From a virus: 62,073 bases of DNA. The notes beneath the pieces are model-generated. The model saw nothing but the letters and a program-made list of their open reading frames with translations, ran no database searches and was not told the DNA's origin. Made by a program: the position numbers and the translations under genes. Shown in pieces: positions 7,223 to 13,753 of this stretch (positions are counted from its first letter, which is position 1; the number at the start of each line of letters is the position of its first letter). The stretch is from positions 1-62,073 of IMG/VR virus record IMGVR_UViG_3300050821_003229. The stretch is one strand, 5' to 3'.

Positions 7223-7414
7223 TCAGTTCTCCAGCTTAACCGGGATATTAAGCCCACACCCCGCGCACTTGATCGGCCGCTTGAACACACTCTCCGCAGA
7301 GATCGGGATGTGCCAGCTCGTTTGCTCGGAAGGATAGCCCATATAGATATCCGTCCAGCAGTTGATGCAGAACGACTTGTCGTGAAGGATGTAGTAGCCT
7401 ATCTCTGGTTCCAT
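7223..7414 (-). CDS. zinc-ribbon small protein (63 aa)
   Basis: Two Cys pairs, CINC (residues 16-19) and CAGC (50-53), form a probable zinc ribbon covering the whole protein. Likely a nucleic-acid or protein-binding adaptor in the early operon. Confidence 0.55.
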   Translation of the reverse strand: MEPEIGYYILHDKSFCINCWTDIYMGYPSEQTSWHIPISAESVFKRPIKCAGCGLNIPVKLEN

Positions 7415-7428
7415 CGGCGTTCCCTCTG

Positions 7429-7653
7429 CTATTCGTTATTCTTGTAGGCACGCATGATTTCTTCCCACTTGCCGGGTAAGTAGGCTTCAAGGGCGTCTGC
7501 CACAATCTCGCCCTTGCTCTTGCCCACAGCCGCGGCAACGAGCCCTAACTTCTTGTCTAGAGCTACTAGGCGCGGCGGCTTATCTACGGTCATAGTCATG
7601 CCGCCAGAGTTTATGGTTCGATAGTTGCTGCTGCCAGGGTTCTTATGTGCCAC
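7429..7653 (-). CDS. ribbon-helix-helix-like regulator B (74 aa)
   Basis: Starts at GTG 7653 behind GGGAGAA. The segment LDKKLGLVAAAVGKSKGEIVADALEAYL matches the two helices of RHH (CopG/Arc-type) DNA-binding proteins, preceded by a possible strand. It lies directly downstream of a second RHH gene and near an array of AAGTGCY repeats, so an autoregulatory or early-operon repressor role is plausible. Confidence 0.55.
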   Translation of the reverse strand: MAHKNPGSSNYRTINSGGMTMTVDKPPRLVALDKKLGLVAAAVGKSKGEIVADALEAYLPGKWEEIMRAYKNNE

Positions 7654-7657
7654 GGAT

Positions 7658-7846
7658 TTATTCTCCCTTTGCCGCACTGGGCGGCGGTTCGTTCTTTGGT
7701 TTGGGCAGCTCGCAGTATTCTGCAATAATGCGCTCCACGAATTCACTGCGCGATAAACCAGTGTGCCGGTTGTACGAGTTGAGCCGCTTGAAGACCGGCG
7801 CAGGCAAGTACGTCACGACCCGTAGTTTGTTGACTCGTTCCTTCAT
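7658..7846 (-). CDS. ribbon-helix-helix regulator A (62 aa)
   Basis: LRVVTYLPAPVFKRLNSY then TGLSRSEFVERIIAEYCE is a clear RHH fold: a beta strand that enters the major groove, then two helices. The start at 7846 follows GGGAG. It is the first gene of the leftward operon, next to the AAGTGCY repeats, and probably controls the divergent promoters. Confidence 0.7.
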   Translation of the reverse strand: MKERVNKLRVVTYLPAPVFKRLNSYNRHTGLSRSEFVERIIAEYCELPKPKNEPPPSAAKGE

Positions 7847-7871
7847 GGCTCCCAACAGTGCCACAAATTAA

Positions 7872-7908
7872 AAGTGCTTGTCAAGTGCCTTCGTGCTGAA
7901 TAAGTGCT
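7872..7908. promoter_or_regulatory. probable RHH operator: AAGTGCY repeats in helical phase
   Basis: AAGTGCT (7872), AAGTGCC (7883), TCGTGCT (7891) and AAGTGCT (7902) form two pairs, each with an 11-bp spacing, about one helical turn. RHH proteins typically bind short tandem repeats cooperatively. The array lies between the RHH genes and the rightward promoter. Confidence 0.6.
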
Positions 7909-7909
7909 A

Positions 7910-7938
7910 TTGACAGGAAATTTATCTTTTGTCATAGT
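7910..7938 (+). promoter_or_regulatory. sigma70-type promoter of the replication operon
   Basis: TTGACA (7910-7915), a 17-bp spacer, then CATAGT (7933-7938). Transcription would begin near 7945, giving a 5' leader of about 15 bases before the GTG at 7960. The AAGTGCY operator abuts the -35 box, so a bound repressor would block polymerase. Confidence 0.7.
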
Positions 7939-7959
7939 CGGTTGGCGCGGAGGGAGTAA

Positions 7960-8433
7960 GTGAAGAAATCGGGATTGCGGCCATGGCCGGACGAATTGCA
8001 ATTAACGGACGATATGAAAGCCTTCGCCTATATCCAGGGGATCGAGCCAGTCGCGGAGTTCGAGGCGTGGCACGATAGCTGCCTGGCGAATGGCTACCAA
8101 TATAAAGATTGGTCAGCGGCTTGGCGCACGCGAGTACGGAATGCGGTTAAGTTCGCTCCGGTTCATCGCGCGGTGAACGATCCGCGACCCATAGACGGCG
8201 GCTTAGCGCGGGGCAGTGGAGCCCTCAAGCAAATCAAGCAATGGGAAAAAGAGGCGCGAGGGGCGGTTAATGGACCTGTCAACGGTAATATTGGTGGCGT
8301 CGGGCGCGTTTCTAATCGAAATGATCATCGGGGTATCGATAGCAATCCCGCGTCTCTAACCCCCGAGCAACTTACAGCCAACAAGGCGCTGCTGCGGGGG
8401 ATGGCGAGTGGAATAGGACGGGCGATTAAATGA
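7960..8433 (+). CDS. DnaT-like replication/helicase-loading protein (157 aa)
   Basis: Residues 8-65 (WPDELQLTDDMKAFAY...WHDSCLANGYQYKDWSAAWRTRVRNAVK) match the DnaT C-terminal-like domain used by phage replisome organisers to bring host DnaB helicase to the origin. The rest is low-complexity Gly/Asn/Arg. The start is GTG with GGAGG six bases upstream. A one-mismatch palindrome copy encodes VHRAVN at the end of the domain. First gene of the rightward early operon. Confidence 0.65.
   Translation: MKKSGLRPWPDELQLTDDMKAFAYIQGIEPVAEFEAWHDSCLANGYQYKDWSAAWRTRVRNAVKFAPVHRAVNDPRPIDGGLARGSGALKQIKQWEKEARGAVNGPVNGNIGGVGRVSNRNDHRGIDSNPASLTPEQLTANKALLRGMASGIGRAIK
8161..8178. repeat. dispersed palindrome copy 3 (one mismatch)
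   Basis: Core 8162-8177 TTCATCGCGCGGTGAA, with symmetric G/C flanks. Encodes HRAV in the DnaT-like protein. Confidence 0.8.
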
Positions 8434-8621
8434 GCATGCGGCTAGAAGATCATCTATGGCGTCTTGGTAATTTCACGGCTGGAGCGTTTACCGAGAAACT
8501 ACTTCATCACGACTCATGGCCGGATAGCCTGTTAACTGCGGCCTCTTTTTTCTTGTTGGTGGCAACGCTCCATGTTGTACTTGAGCGCATGACACAAAAT
8601 CGGGCCGCTAGATCTAGATAA
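8430..8621 (+). CDS. single-TM small protein (63 aa)
   Basis: ATGA overlap with the DnaT-like gene. One hydrophobic segment (about residues 33-52) and a basic C-terminus. Function unknown. Confidence 0.5.
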   Translation: MSMRLEDHLWRLGNFTAGAFTEKLLHHDSWPDSLLTAASFFLLVATLHVVLERMTQNRAARSR

Positions 8622-8629
8622 TTAAGATC

Positions 8630-8695
8630 ATGAGTTTAAGAGAAGAAAGAATAGAACCTGATTCCGAGCCCCGGAAAGAGATTAAGAAGCCGTGA
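8630..8695 (+). CDS. possible 21-aa leader-type peptide
   Basis: ATG 8630 to TGA 8695 encodes a highly charged peptide (MSLREERIEP...). No strong ribosome site. It is placed just before a 300-base gene-free structured stretch, so it may be a leader peptide or chance. Confidence 0.25.
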   Translation: MSLREERIEPDSEPRKEIKKP

Positions 8696-8990
8696 CAAAA
8701 GGTCCAAGACAAAGCTTTGCCGCCAAGGCTCAGAATGTGTCTTGTGGTTCTTATTCTATTCAGGTGGCTGGAAGTTCGATTCAGCTAGCTAGGAATCGAT
8801 TCCTCGCCCCTCCCGTTCTTAGGCAGAGAGTTGGCCCGACGGGTCGTGAGAAAGAGCCTAGACGCAGAAACGCCCCGAGTCAAGGACCCAGGGCGCTGCT
8901 GCACTCTCTATTCAACAAGAACTGTGTCTCGGGGAGGAGACGATTTGAGAATGGCACCTGTTAGAGAGCTAGTCAAGAGGGAGAGGAGAG
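8696..8990. other. structured gene-free region, possible ncRNA
   Basis: No convincing gene; the open frame through it lacks a credible start. Helices can be drawn: AAGACA/TGTCTT around an AGCTTTG/CAAGGCT hairpin, CGATTC/GAATCG, and a long-range CCCCGAG/CTCGGGG. A tRNA B-box-like GTTCGATTC lies near 8774, but no cloverleaf closes around it. Could be a phage non-coding RNA or the replication origin region. Confidence 0.4.
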
Positions 8991-8997
8991 AAACGCA

Positions 8998-9066
8998 ATG
9001 ACCCCATTACTTGAGTGTGCGCTGATGTTCGCCATCGTGGCGGCCGTGATGATGGTGCTGCCATGA
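8998..9066 (+). CDS. tiny membrane peptide (22 aa)
   Basis: AGAGGAGAG precedes ATG 8998. The product is a single hydrophobic segment (MTPLLECALMFAIVAAVMMV + LP) and its stop overlaps the next start (ATGA). The signals for translation are strong despite the size. Confidence 0.55.
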   Translation: MTPLLECALMFAIVAAVMMVLP

Positions 9067-9233
9067 AAACCATCTACCGAGTGAAGTATAACGAGACCGA
9101 GCATCGACTCGACTTAGTAGACCCGGAAACCGGCTTGGTGCCCAAGGGGTGGCTGCCGTTCGGGACGGAGCCGCGCGCGCTCGCGCCAAGGGAAGGCCCA
9201 GGGATCCGCGTCAAGGAGGAGAAGCATGAATAA
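9063..9233 (+). CDS. hypothetical protein (56 aa)
   Basis: Coupled to the tiny membrane peptide by ATGA. Charged, soluble, with no recognised motif. The AAGGAGGAG site of the next gene lies within its 3' end. Confidence 0.5.
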   Translation: MKTIYRVKYNETEHRLDLVDPETGLVPKGWLPFGTEPRALAPREGPGIRVKEEKHE

Positions 9234-9321
9234 CTGGGCTAAACTGAAATGGTTCGGGCTGGGCGGAATGGCCGCATCGATTTTAATAGCTGCACTGACG
9301 TTTATCCTAAGCCGCCCATAG
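9226..9321 (+). CDS. tiny single-TM protein (31 aa)
   Basis: ATG 9226 is preceded by AAGGAGGAGAAGC, one of the best ribosome sites in the window. The product has a basic N-terminus followed by one hydrophobic span. Overlaps the previous gene by eight bases. Confidence 0.55.
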   Translation: MNNWAKLKWFGLGGMAASILIAALTFILSRP

Positions 9322-9334
9322 CGGAGGAGAAGCA

Positions 9335-9430
9335 ATGAGTTCCGGCGAGTTGATGTATCTCATGTACCACCTCGACGTTATTATCGTCGAGCTAGGCGCG
9401 ATTCTAGCGTGGCTTTGGAGGAAGCAATGA
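9335..9430 (+). CDS. tiny single-TM protein (31 aa)
   Basis: ATG 9335 follows GGAGGAGAAGCA. Residues 12-28 are hydrophobic with an acidic residue in the middle; the basic end (RKQ) would stay in the cytoplasm. Coupled to the next gene (ATGA overlap). Confidence 0.55.
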   Translation: MSSGELMYLMYHLDVIIVELGAILAWLWRKQ

Positions 9431-9627
9431 ACGATTACAAGGTGCTGGTCGAGCAAGCGCGGTTGCATGTGGCGGAGCGCCCTTGGAGATACGAGAACGC
9501 GCAAACGTCTGCATTGTGCACTGCCATCGAAACCCTCCAACGGGAGCGGGATGAGGCGCGAATAGCCCTTGCGGCGGAGCAGCACAGGCGCTTAGAGGAC
9601 ACTCTAGGGATGGTGGCTAGAAAATGA
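9427..9627 (+). CDS. coiled-coil protein, tandem paralogue 1 (66 aa)
   Basis: Begins MNDYKVLVEQAR and contains AIETLQRERDEAR. The following gene begins MSDYKELVDRAR and contains AIETLQRERDEAL. A block of about 36 bases is nearly identical in both, so they arose by tandem duplication. Helical, probably coiled coil; function unknown. Confidence 0.6.
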   Translation: MNDYKVLVEQARLHVAERPWRYENAQTSALCTAIETLQRERDEARIALAAEQHRRLEDTLGMVARK

Positions 9628-10043
9628 GCGATTACAAAGAGCTGGTCGACCGGGCGCGGGCCGGATTGAAGGCCCCATCGGTCGGGATGTGGGGGCGACT
9701 AGTCATTAAGCAAATGATCAGCGCCATCGAAACCCTCCAACGGGAACGGGATGAGGCGCTGGAAATAACGGATCGTGGAAGCTGGGTGGAGCTGAAGGCT
9801 AAGCTCGCCCAGGAGGCTGCTGAAGTCCAGAGCTTAAATGGAGAGGTTTGCGAGCTTCTTGAAGAACGGGAGGCGGGAGTGGCGCGGGTGGCGAGTCTTG
9901 AGGCCGCGCTAGACCATGTACTCTGGGCGCTCGAAGATCGGATTCTAAACTGCAAAGCGTGTATGGCGGCGCAACAAATTCTAAACGGCGACGATATAGA
10001 GATGCCTGTTCCTGCCCTTCCGGTCGAGTCTGAGCCACGATGA
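9624..10043 (+). CDS. coiled-coil protein, tandem paralogue 2 (139 aa)
   Basis: Paralogue of the preceding gene with a longer helical C-terminal half (residues 50-105 rich in Glu, Ala, Leu and Val), then a CKAC pair and an acidic Pro-rich tail. Overlaps both neighbours by four bases. Confidence 0.6.
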   Translation: MSDYKELVDRARAGLKAPSVGMWGRLVIKQMISAIETLQRERDEALEITDRGSWVELKAKLAQEAAEVQSLNGEVCELLEEREAGVARVASLEAALDHVLWALEDRILNCKACMAAQQILNGDDIEMPVPALPVESEPR

Positions 10044-10384
10044 AGCCAAAGACGGGCCAGACTATGGGTCGTGGGAAATCCGGCGTTCCTCGCGCGGTGA
10101 AAAAGCACAAGCTCAGCATCGAGTATATCTCGGATGATAGCGGCGACGTGCTGCGGTATTACTCCAAGGGCCACCATGATTTCGATGCGTTTAAGCAGGC
10201 CGTGGCGCGCGACCAGGGATGCAAGCCTGATGAGATTTGCGAGCCCCAACACGATTGGTGGCGCTGGAATCTTTACGAATGCGGGGTAAGTGCCAAGGAA
10301 TCGGGCTATTGCGGCTGGCAGACCCAAGGAACGCCCGGTAAGCGCGGTTCGTTCCCGGTGACGGTAAGTGAGGGCCTAACATGA
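10040..10384 (+). CDS. hypothetical protein (114 aa)
   Basis: Basic N-terminus containing a two-mismatch palindrome copy (VPRAVKK), then an alpha/beta core with Trp-rich QHDWWRWNLYECG and a second CGW. No known family. Confidence 0.5.
   Translation: MKPKTGQTMGRGKSGVPRAVKKHKLSIEYISDDSGDVLRYYSKGHHDFDAFKQAVARDQGCKPDEICEPQHDWWRWNLYECGVSAKESGYCGWQTQGTPGKRGSFPVTVSEGLT
10086..10101. repeat. dispersed palindrome copy 4 (two mismatches)
   Basis: TTCCTCGCGCGGTGAA; encodes PRAVK in the 114-aa protein. The most diverged copy. Confidence 0.55.
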
Positions 10385-10569
10385 CTATTGATAAATTAAG
10401 AAAAGCGATTGCGTTGGCCCAGACCTTCCAGAAGGCGGGGGCTGCTGCGATTGAGCGAATCCTGACAAAGAGCCCGGTATCGTTGACGTGTGGCTCCAAG
10501 GAGACGGCGGCGGCCCGCCGCGCCTCGATGGACTTGACGCGAGCCTTAGCGGATCTACGAAAGTCATGA
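10381..10569 (+). CDS. hypothetical helical protein (62 aa)
   Basis: All-helical, Ala/Arg/Lys-rich. Coupled by ATGA overlaps to the neighbours on both sides, the downstream one being the RusA gene. Confidence 0.5.
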   Translation: MTIDKLRKAIALAQTFQKAGAAAIERILTKSPVSLTCGSKETAAARRASMDLTRALADLRKS

Positions 10570-10976
10570 TTGAGTTTGAAGTACCGGGCGCGCCGGAGAC
10601 ATGGAAGCGGACCACAAGCTTTCGCGGACGGCGACTAACCCCGAAGAAGGTCCGCGACTACGAGAAGGCCATCGCTTTGATGTTTATGGCGGCGAAAGGC
10701 CGTCGGTGCGAGAGCGGAAGTATCGGCGTTGAAATATACGCTGCCCTGCCCATACCAGCCTCATGGTCGCGCCAAAAACAGCGACAGGCAGCAGTGGGCG
10801 ACCTCCGACCGTGGGGGGGTAACAGCGGCGATTTGGACAATTACGCCAAGATCGTTATGGACGGCTTAAATGGAGTTGCCTTCCACGATGATTCGCAGGT
10901 AGTGAGCCTCCACGCTGAGAAGTGGTACAGCGTAAATCCGTGCTTACGGGTGAAACTATGGGAGATAGGGACATGA
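10566..10976 (+). CDS. rusA: RusA-family Holliday junction resolvase (136 aa)
   Basis: Residues 1-15 (MIEFEVPGAPETWKR) and the catalytic block GDLDNYAKIVMDGLNGVAFHDDSQV (about residues 94-118) are hallmark RusA features; the aspartates bind Mg2+. The enzyme cuts four-way junctions made during phage recombination and replication before packaging. The start at 10566 is set by ATGA overlap and length normal for the family. Confidence 0.92.
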   Translation: MIEFEVPGAPETWKRTTSFRGRRLTPKKVRDYEKAIALMFMAAKGRRCESGSIGVEIYAALPIPASWSRQKQRQAAVGDLRPWGGNSGDLDNYAKIVMDGLNGVAFHDDSQVVSLHAEKWYSVNPCLRVKLWEIGT

Positions 10977-11419
10977 CAGTTTTAGAACGGGCGGCAGAGA
11001 TTGACGAACTAAAAGCAGCGGAGCGTGAAATTGCGGACTGTTTGATTGAGATCCGCAATCGGCTGTCCGATGCGTCAAGGGCGTTGATGGTGGAATTGAA
11101 TGCTACGGGATATCAAAGGGCGGCGCAGGCGATAACTCCGAACGAAAGACGCGGCCGAAAACCCGTGGATTTGGGTCGCGAACAACGAATCGATTCCGTG
11201 GTGTGGCGTTGTTACGAGGCTTTAAGGACAGAGGTGCTAGACGTGGCCCAACTGGCGGGACGCGCTCGATGCTCGACAGCCATGATCTACGTTAGTTGCA
11301 GCCAGCTTCAGAATGCCGGATTGGTGCGGAAAATCGCCGATCCCATCAAGAAATTTGGTGGCGGCAAGCACGTCGTTTACAAGCGTATCGAAGGTGAAAA
11401 TGGACATATCCAACAGTAG
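10973..11419 (+). CDS. putative winged-helix DNA-binding protein (148 aa)
   Basis: N-terminal half is a long amphipathic helix (coiled-coil type). The C-terminal half (EVLDVAQLAGRARCSTAMIYVSCSQLQNAGLVRKI) looks like a winged-helix module, with a basic end. ATGA overlap with RusA. Possibly a regulator or replication accessory; not identified. Confidence 0.5.
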   Translation: MTVLERAAEIDELKAAEREIADCLIEIRNRLSDASRALMVELNATGYQRAAQAITPNERRGRKPVDLGREQRIDSVVWRCYEALRTEVLDVAQLAGRARCSTAMIYVSCSQLQNAGLVRKIADPIKKFGGGKHVVYKRIEGENGHIQQ

Positions 11420-12056
11420 CGAGCTAGAGCCAATCGACGACGGGGCGGAGTACCCAGCCGTCTCGCAAGACATCTTCGAAGTGCCCGCGACTATGAGCTT
11501 CGTTGAGTGGACGGGGAGGCTGATGATAGCGGGCGCGTCGATGGTAAGGGGCGGCTGGATGATGTCGGTGGTGTTGAATCGGCCCCACGCGGACACGGAG
11601 CAGGGCATCCAGGCCATCGCAGAGATGCAGAGGCAGTTCGGCCTAAACCTCTCGGATGGCACATTAAACAACCTCAAGACGCTTGGCAAATACTTCCCCC
11701 CAGGGAAGAGGAATTTGGCGCTAAGTCCGCGCCACCACACGCTGCTGGTGCCGCTGATGCGCGACGATCCCGAAGAGTGCAAGAAAGTTATGGACCGCGC
11801 CGCGCAAGAGGGATGGTACACACGGACGTTGGAGAACTACCTCAAGGAGCGCAAGGGAGAGAAAAGTGAACAGCCTTCCGATGCGAGCGGTAGCGGCCTC
11901 CTTAGCCTTTATTACGAAATGAAGGATGCATGGGTGCGATTTGCGCGGTCATTCGACAATGGCGGCGACCTAACCGAACAATACAATCGCGCACGTCAAG
12001 TTAAAGCGATCCTTGAAGAATTCATAGAGGCAGCAGATGCCGCGCTCGCTGGCTGA
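11400..12056 (+). CDS. ParB-like/DUF3102-type DNA-binding protein (218 aa)
   Basis: The middle shows a pattern of phage and plasmid ParB-related proteins: LSDGTLNNLKTLGKYFPPGKRN, LSPRHHTLLVPLMRDDPEECKKVMDRAAQEGW, TRTLENYLKERKG. In that family it forms an HTH plus a helical hairpin. The C-terminus is helical. The role could be origin binding or regulation. Overlaps both neighbours by 20 bases. Confidence 0.5.
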   Translation: MDISNSSELEPIDDGAEYPAVSQDIFEVPATMSFVEWTGRLMIAGASMVRGGWMMSVVLNRPHADTEQGIQAIAEMQRQFGLNLSDGTLNNLKTLGKYFPPGKRNLALSPRHHTLLVPLMRDDPEECKKVMDRAAQEGWYTRTLENYLKERKGEKSEQPSDASGSGLLSLYYEMKDAWVRFARSFDNGGDLTEQYNRARQVKAILEEFIEAADAALAG

Positions 12057-12426
12057 GATAGAGGCTTTTCTTTATGCGCAAGCCGACCGGCTTTACGCAG
12101 AGCGGACGCCTGAGGAGCGCATCATGTGCGAGCGGTTGGGTGCGGGTCATTTTACGGGCGATTGGCGCTGTCAATATCCGATGATTTTGTTGGGAGTGCG
12201 CGGGAAAGTGCATGGAGTGGTGTTTGATTTCTATCATCCGCAAGCCAAGTTAGCGCTCGAACTAGATGGGAAGCACCACAAGAAGGGGCCTGACGCTAGG
12301 AGGGACCGCGCCGCGCTATTCAACGGTATTAAGACCCTAAGACATCAAAATACAAGCATTCACAACGACCTCGCCTCAGTACTTGCTGAGATAACCGAAA
12401 CTGTGAAGGAGCGACTTAATGCCTAG
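12037..12426 (+). CDS. Vsr/DUF559-type PD-(D/E)XK endonuclease (129 aa)
   Basis: VVFDFYHPQAKLALELDGKHH (about residues 61-81) gives the core acids of the Vsr/DUF559 nuclease fold, followed by DARRDRAALFNGIKTLRHQN and a final helix. This resembles very-short-patch-type or branched-DNA nickases. Placed among recombination genes; probably processes phage or host DNA. Confidence 0.7.
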   Translation: MPRSLAEIEAFLYAQADRLYAERTPEERIMCERLGAGHFTGDWRCQYPMILLGVRGKVHGVVFDFYHPQAKLALELDGKHHKKGPDARRDRAALFNGIKTLRHQNTSIHNDLASVLAEITETVKERLNA

Positions 12427-12574
12427 CCAATTTTTGACCAATGGCGAGAAAATCTACAACTTATGGCGATTCTCAGACGACCCGCTCTGGTTCGATTTGA
12501 GCCTCACCCAACAGGAGAAATGGGGATACTTAGCGTTGCAGCTTTTCGAGAAAAAGAGGCAGAACGATGACTAA
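12419..12574 (+). CDS. hypothetical protein (51 aa)
   Basis: ATG 12419 overlaps the nuclease stop and the frame overlaps the next gene by eight bases. Aromatic-rich (YNLWRFSDDPLWFDL). No family seen. Confidence 0.5.
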   Translation: MPSQFLTNGEKIYNLWRFSDDPLWFDLSLTQQEKWGYLALQLFEKKRQNDD

Positions 12575-12863
12575 GCTAGTGCCGATTGAGCAATGGAAGC
12601 CGCAACATAAGGCTCATTTGTTATTTGAGCTGAAGTGTGGGCGCTGCGGTCAGCGCGCTGACTTGGTACCGCTGGAATTGAGCGAGGACATCAAGAAGCT
12701 GGCCAGGTGCAAAGACTGCCTGTCGCTGGAAGCTCGCGAGCAGGAACGCAACTTGAGCGCGCAAGCCAGAGTCTTCAAGAAGGCGCAAGTTCCACTCTTA
12801 ACAGACATAAAGCCGCTAAAGCGCAAAGCCTGGAAAGCGAAGCTGAGGAGCGAGGCCAATTAA
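12567..12863 (+). CDS. zinc-ribbon protein (98 aa)
   Basis: CGRC at residues 26-29 and CKDC at 51-54 form a four-Cys zinc ribbon, followed by a long basic helix rich in Lys and Arg. Probably binds nucleic acid. Last gene before the tRNA-bearing intergenic stretch. Confidence 0.55.
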   Translation: MTKLVPIEQWKPQHKAHLLFELKCGRCGQRADLVPLELSEDIKKLARCKDCLSLEAREQERNLSAQARVFKKAQVPLLTDIKPLKRKAWKAKLRSEAN

Positions 12864-12924
12864 ACCGGAAGTATGTACTGTACAGGTTGCCCCATGACGC
12901 GCTCATCGCTTATAGTTCTGAAAG

Positions 12925-13027
12925 TCGGGATGGCGGGCTCTGCCCCCGCACGAACCGTTCTCCCTAAGAGCAAGGGCGGTTCACCGGATTCCAAGTCCGG
13001 CGCGTCTACTGATTTCGCCACATCCCG
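12925..13027 (-). tRNA. leucine-scaffold (class II) tRNA with UGG (Pro) anticodon
   Basis: The minus strand folds into a full cloverleaf with every stem paired. Acceptor is CGGGATG/CATCCCG, then U8 G9. The D-arm GCGAAATCAGTAGACGC is nearly identical to bacterial tRNA-Leu. The anticodon arm is CCGGA-CTTGGAA-TCCGG, so positions 34-36 read UGG. A 34-nt variable arm contains GAACCG/CGGTTC and CCCT/AGGG helices, and the T-stem is GCGGG/CCCGC. The discriminator is A, as in tRNA-Leu; no CCA is encoded. Oddities: T-loop GGCAGAG instead of TTCRANY, A in place of G18, and a variable arm far longer than normal. It lies antisense to the surrounding operon. Confidence 0.75.
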
Positions 13028-13044
13028 TCTGTGTCGTGTGTGTT

Positions 13045-13099
13045 TGCCCGCTACGGGCTGGGGTTACCGCCCCAGCCTCGTAGCCCAACTCAACGGGCA
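13045..13099. other. long near-perfect hairpin beside the tRNA
   Basis: GCTACGGGCTGGGG (13050-13063) pairs with its complement at 13070-13084 with one bulged T around a TTACCG loop. TGCCCG and CGGGCA at the outer edges can add a further helix. It lies upstream of the tRNA on the tRNA's own strand. No T-run follows, so it may be an RNA processing element or a structured leader. Confidence 0.5.
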
Positions 13100-13214
13100 C
13101 TATCACGAGCGCGCTGCAAGCCGGATTCACTTCAAGGCAGCGGCCCTACCTCTTAGGCGGCGGCATTGTTCTTATCTCCATCAGCGGCATTACCATCCCC
13201 GGACTGGGCGGCTA

Positions 13215-13289
13215 ATGCCCGGTCCGAAGCCCTATATTAAACAACCTAAAGACAAACAGAAGCGCCAGTGGCGCACGAGAGGAAAATGA
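13215..13289 (+). CDS. possible 24-aa basic peptide
   Basis: ATG 13215 to TGA 13289 encodes a very basic peptide (MPGPKPYIKQPKDKQKRQWR...). Its stop overlaps the next start (ATGA), which suggests coupling. The ribosome site is weak. Confidence 0.35.
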   Translation: MPGPKPYIKQPKDKQKRQWRTRGK

Positions 13290-13753
13290 CGCTACAGCAA
13301 CGGGCGATTGCCCTAGACGCGGCGCGCGTGGTTGGTGCCACGATGGACCGGCTGAAGAGCAAAGAGCGGACACAGCGGATTGCGACCCAGCGCCAGGAGT
13401 GGGTTTGGCTGATGCGGCGCGCAACAGGGATGAGTTATCCACAGATCGGGAAAGAAGTGGGGCGCGACCACTCGACGATTATTCACAGTTATAACCTAGT
13501 AGAGCAGCATTACAACAACGGAGCGCACGACCGCCTAGAGCGAGCCTTAGTGGAAGTTACCCCGCGCGTGCTTGATCCGCTGGGCGCGGAGTTTTGTAAC
13601 TTCGACCCGCTGCCGGTGAAAAGACGAACTCCTCCGCAAACCGAACTAGGCAAGTTGGTTTATGGTTTCGAGATCCAGCGAGAAGAATGTCAACGGCGAC
13701 TTGAAGCATTGAATATCGCCATAAACCGGCTGGGGGGAGCCGATGCGACGTGA
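13286..13753 (+). CDS. DnaA domain IV-like DNA-binding protein (155 aa)
   Basis: EWVWLMRRATGMSYPQIGKEVGRDHSTIIHSYNLVEQ (about residues 34-70) carries the DnaA box-binding signature, with an IG...GRDHSTIIH core. There is no AAA+ ATPase domain. A stand-alone DnaA-C module could occupy DnaA boxes at the phage origin or compete with host DnaA. The start at 13286 is chosen for AGAGGAAA before it. With the DnaT-like protein it suggests the phage recruits the host replisome. Confidence 0.75.
   Translation: MTLQQRAIALDAARVVGATMDRLKSKERTQRIATQRQEWVWLMRRATGMSYPQIGKEVGRDHSTIIHSYNLVEQHYNNGAHDRLERALVEVTPRVLDPLGAEFCNFDPLPVKRRTPPQTELGKLVYGFEIQREECQRRLEALNIAINRLGGADAT

Noticed and set aside
8692-8964. 90-codon frame over the structured early region
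   Set aside because: Start is a weak GTG without a ribosome site and the sequence folds into helices; non-coding is more likely.
9632-10327. 231-codon minus-strand frame
   Set aside because: Shadow of the coiled-coil genes on the plus strand; Ser/Arg-rich with no gene neighbours on that strand.
12873-13289. 138-codon plus-strand frame
   Set aside because: Runs antisense through the tRNA cloverleaf and the long hairpin; only its last 24 codons could be real.
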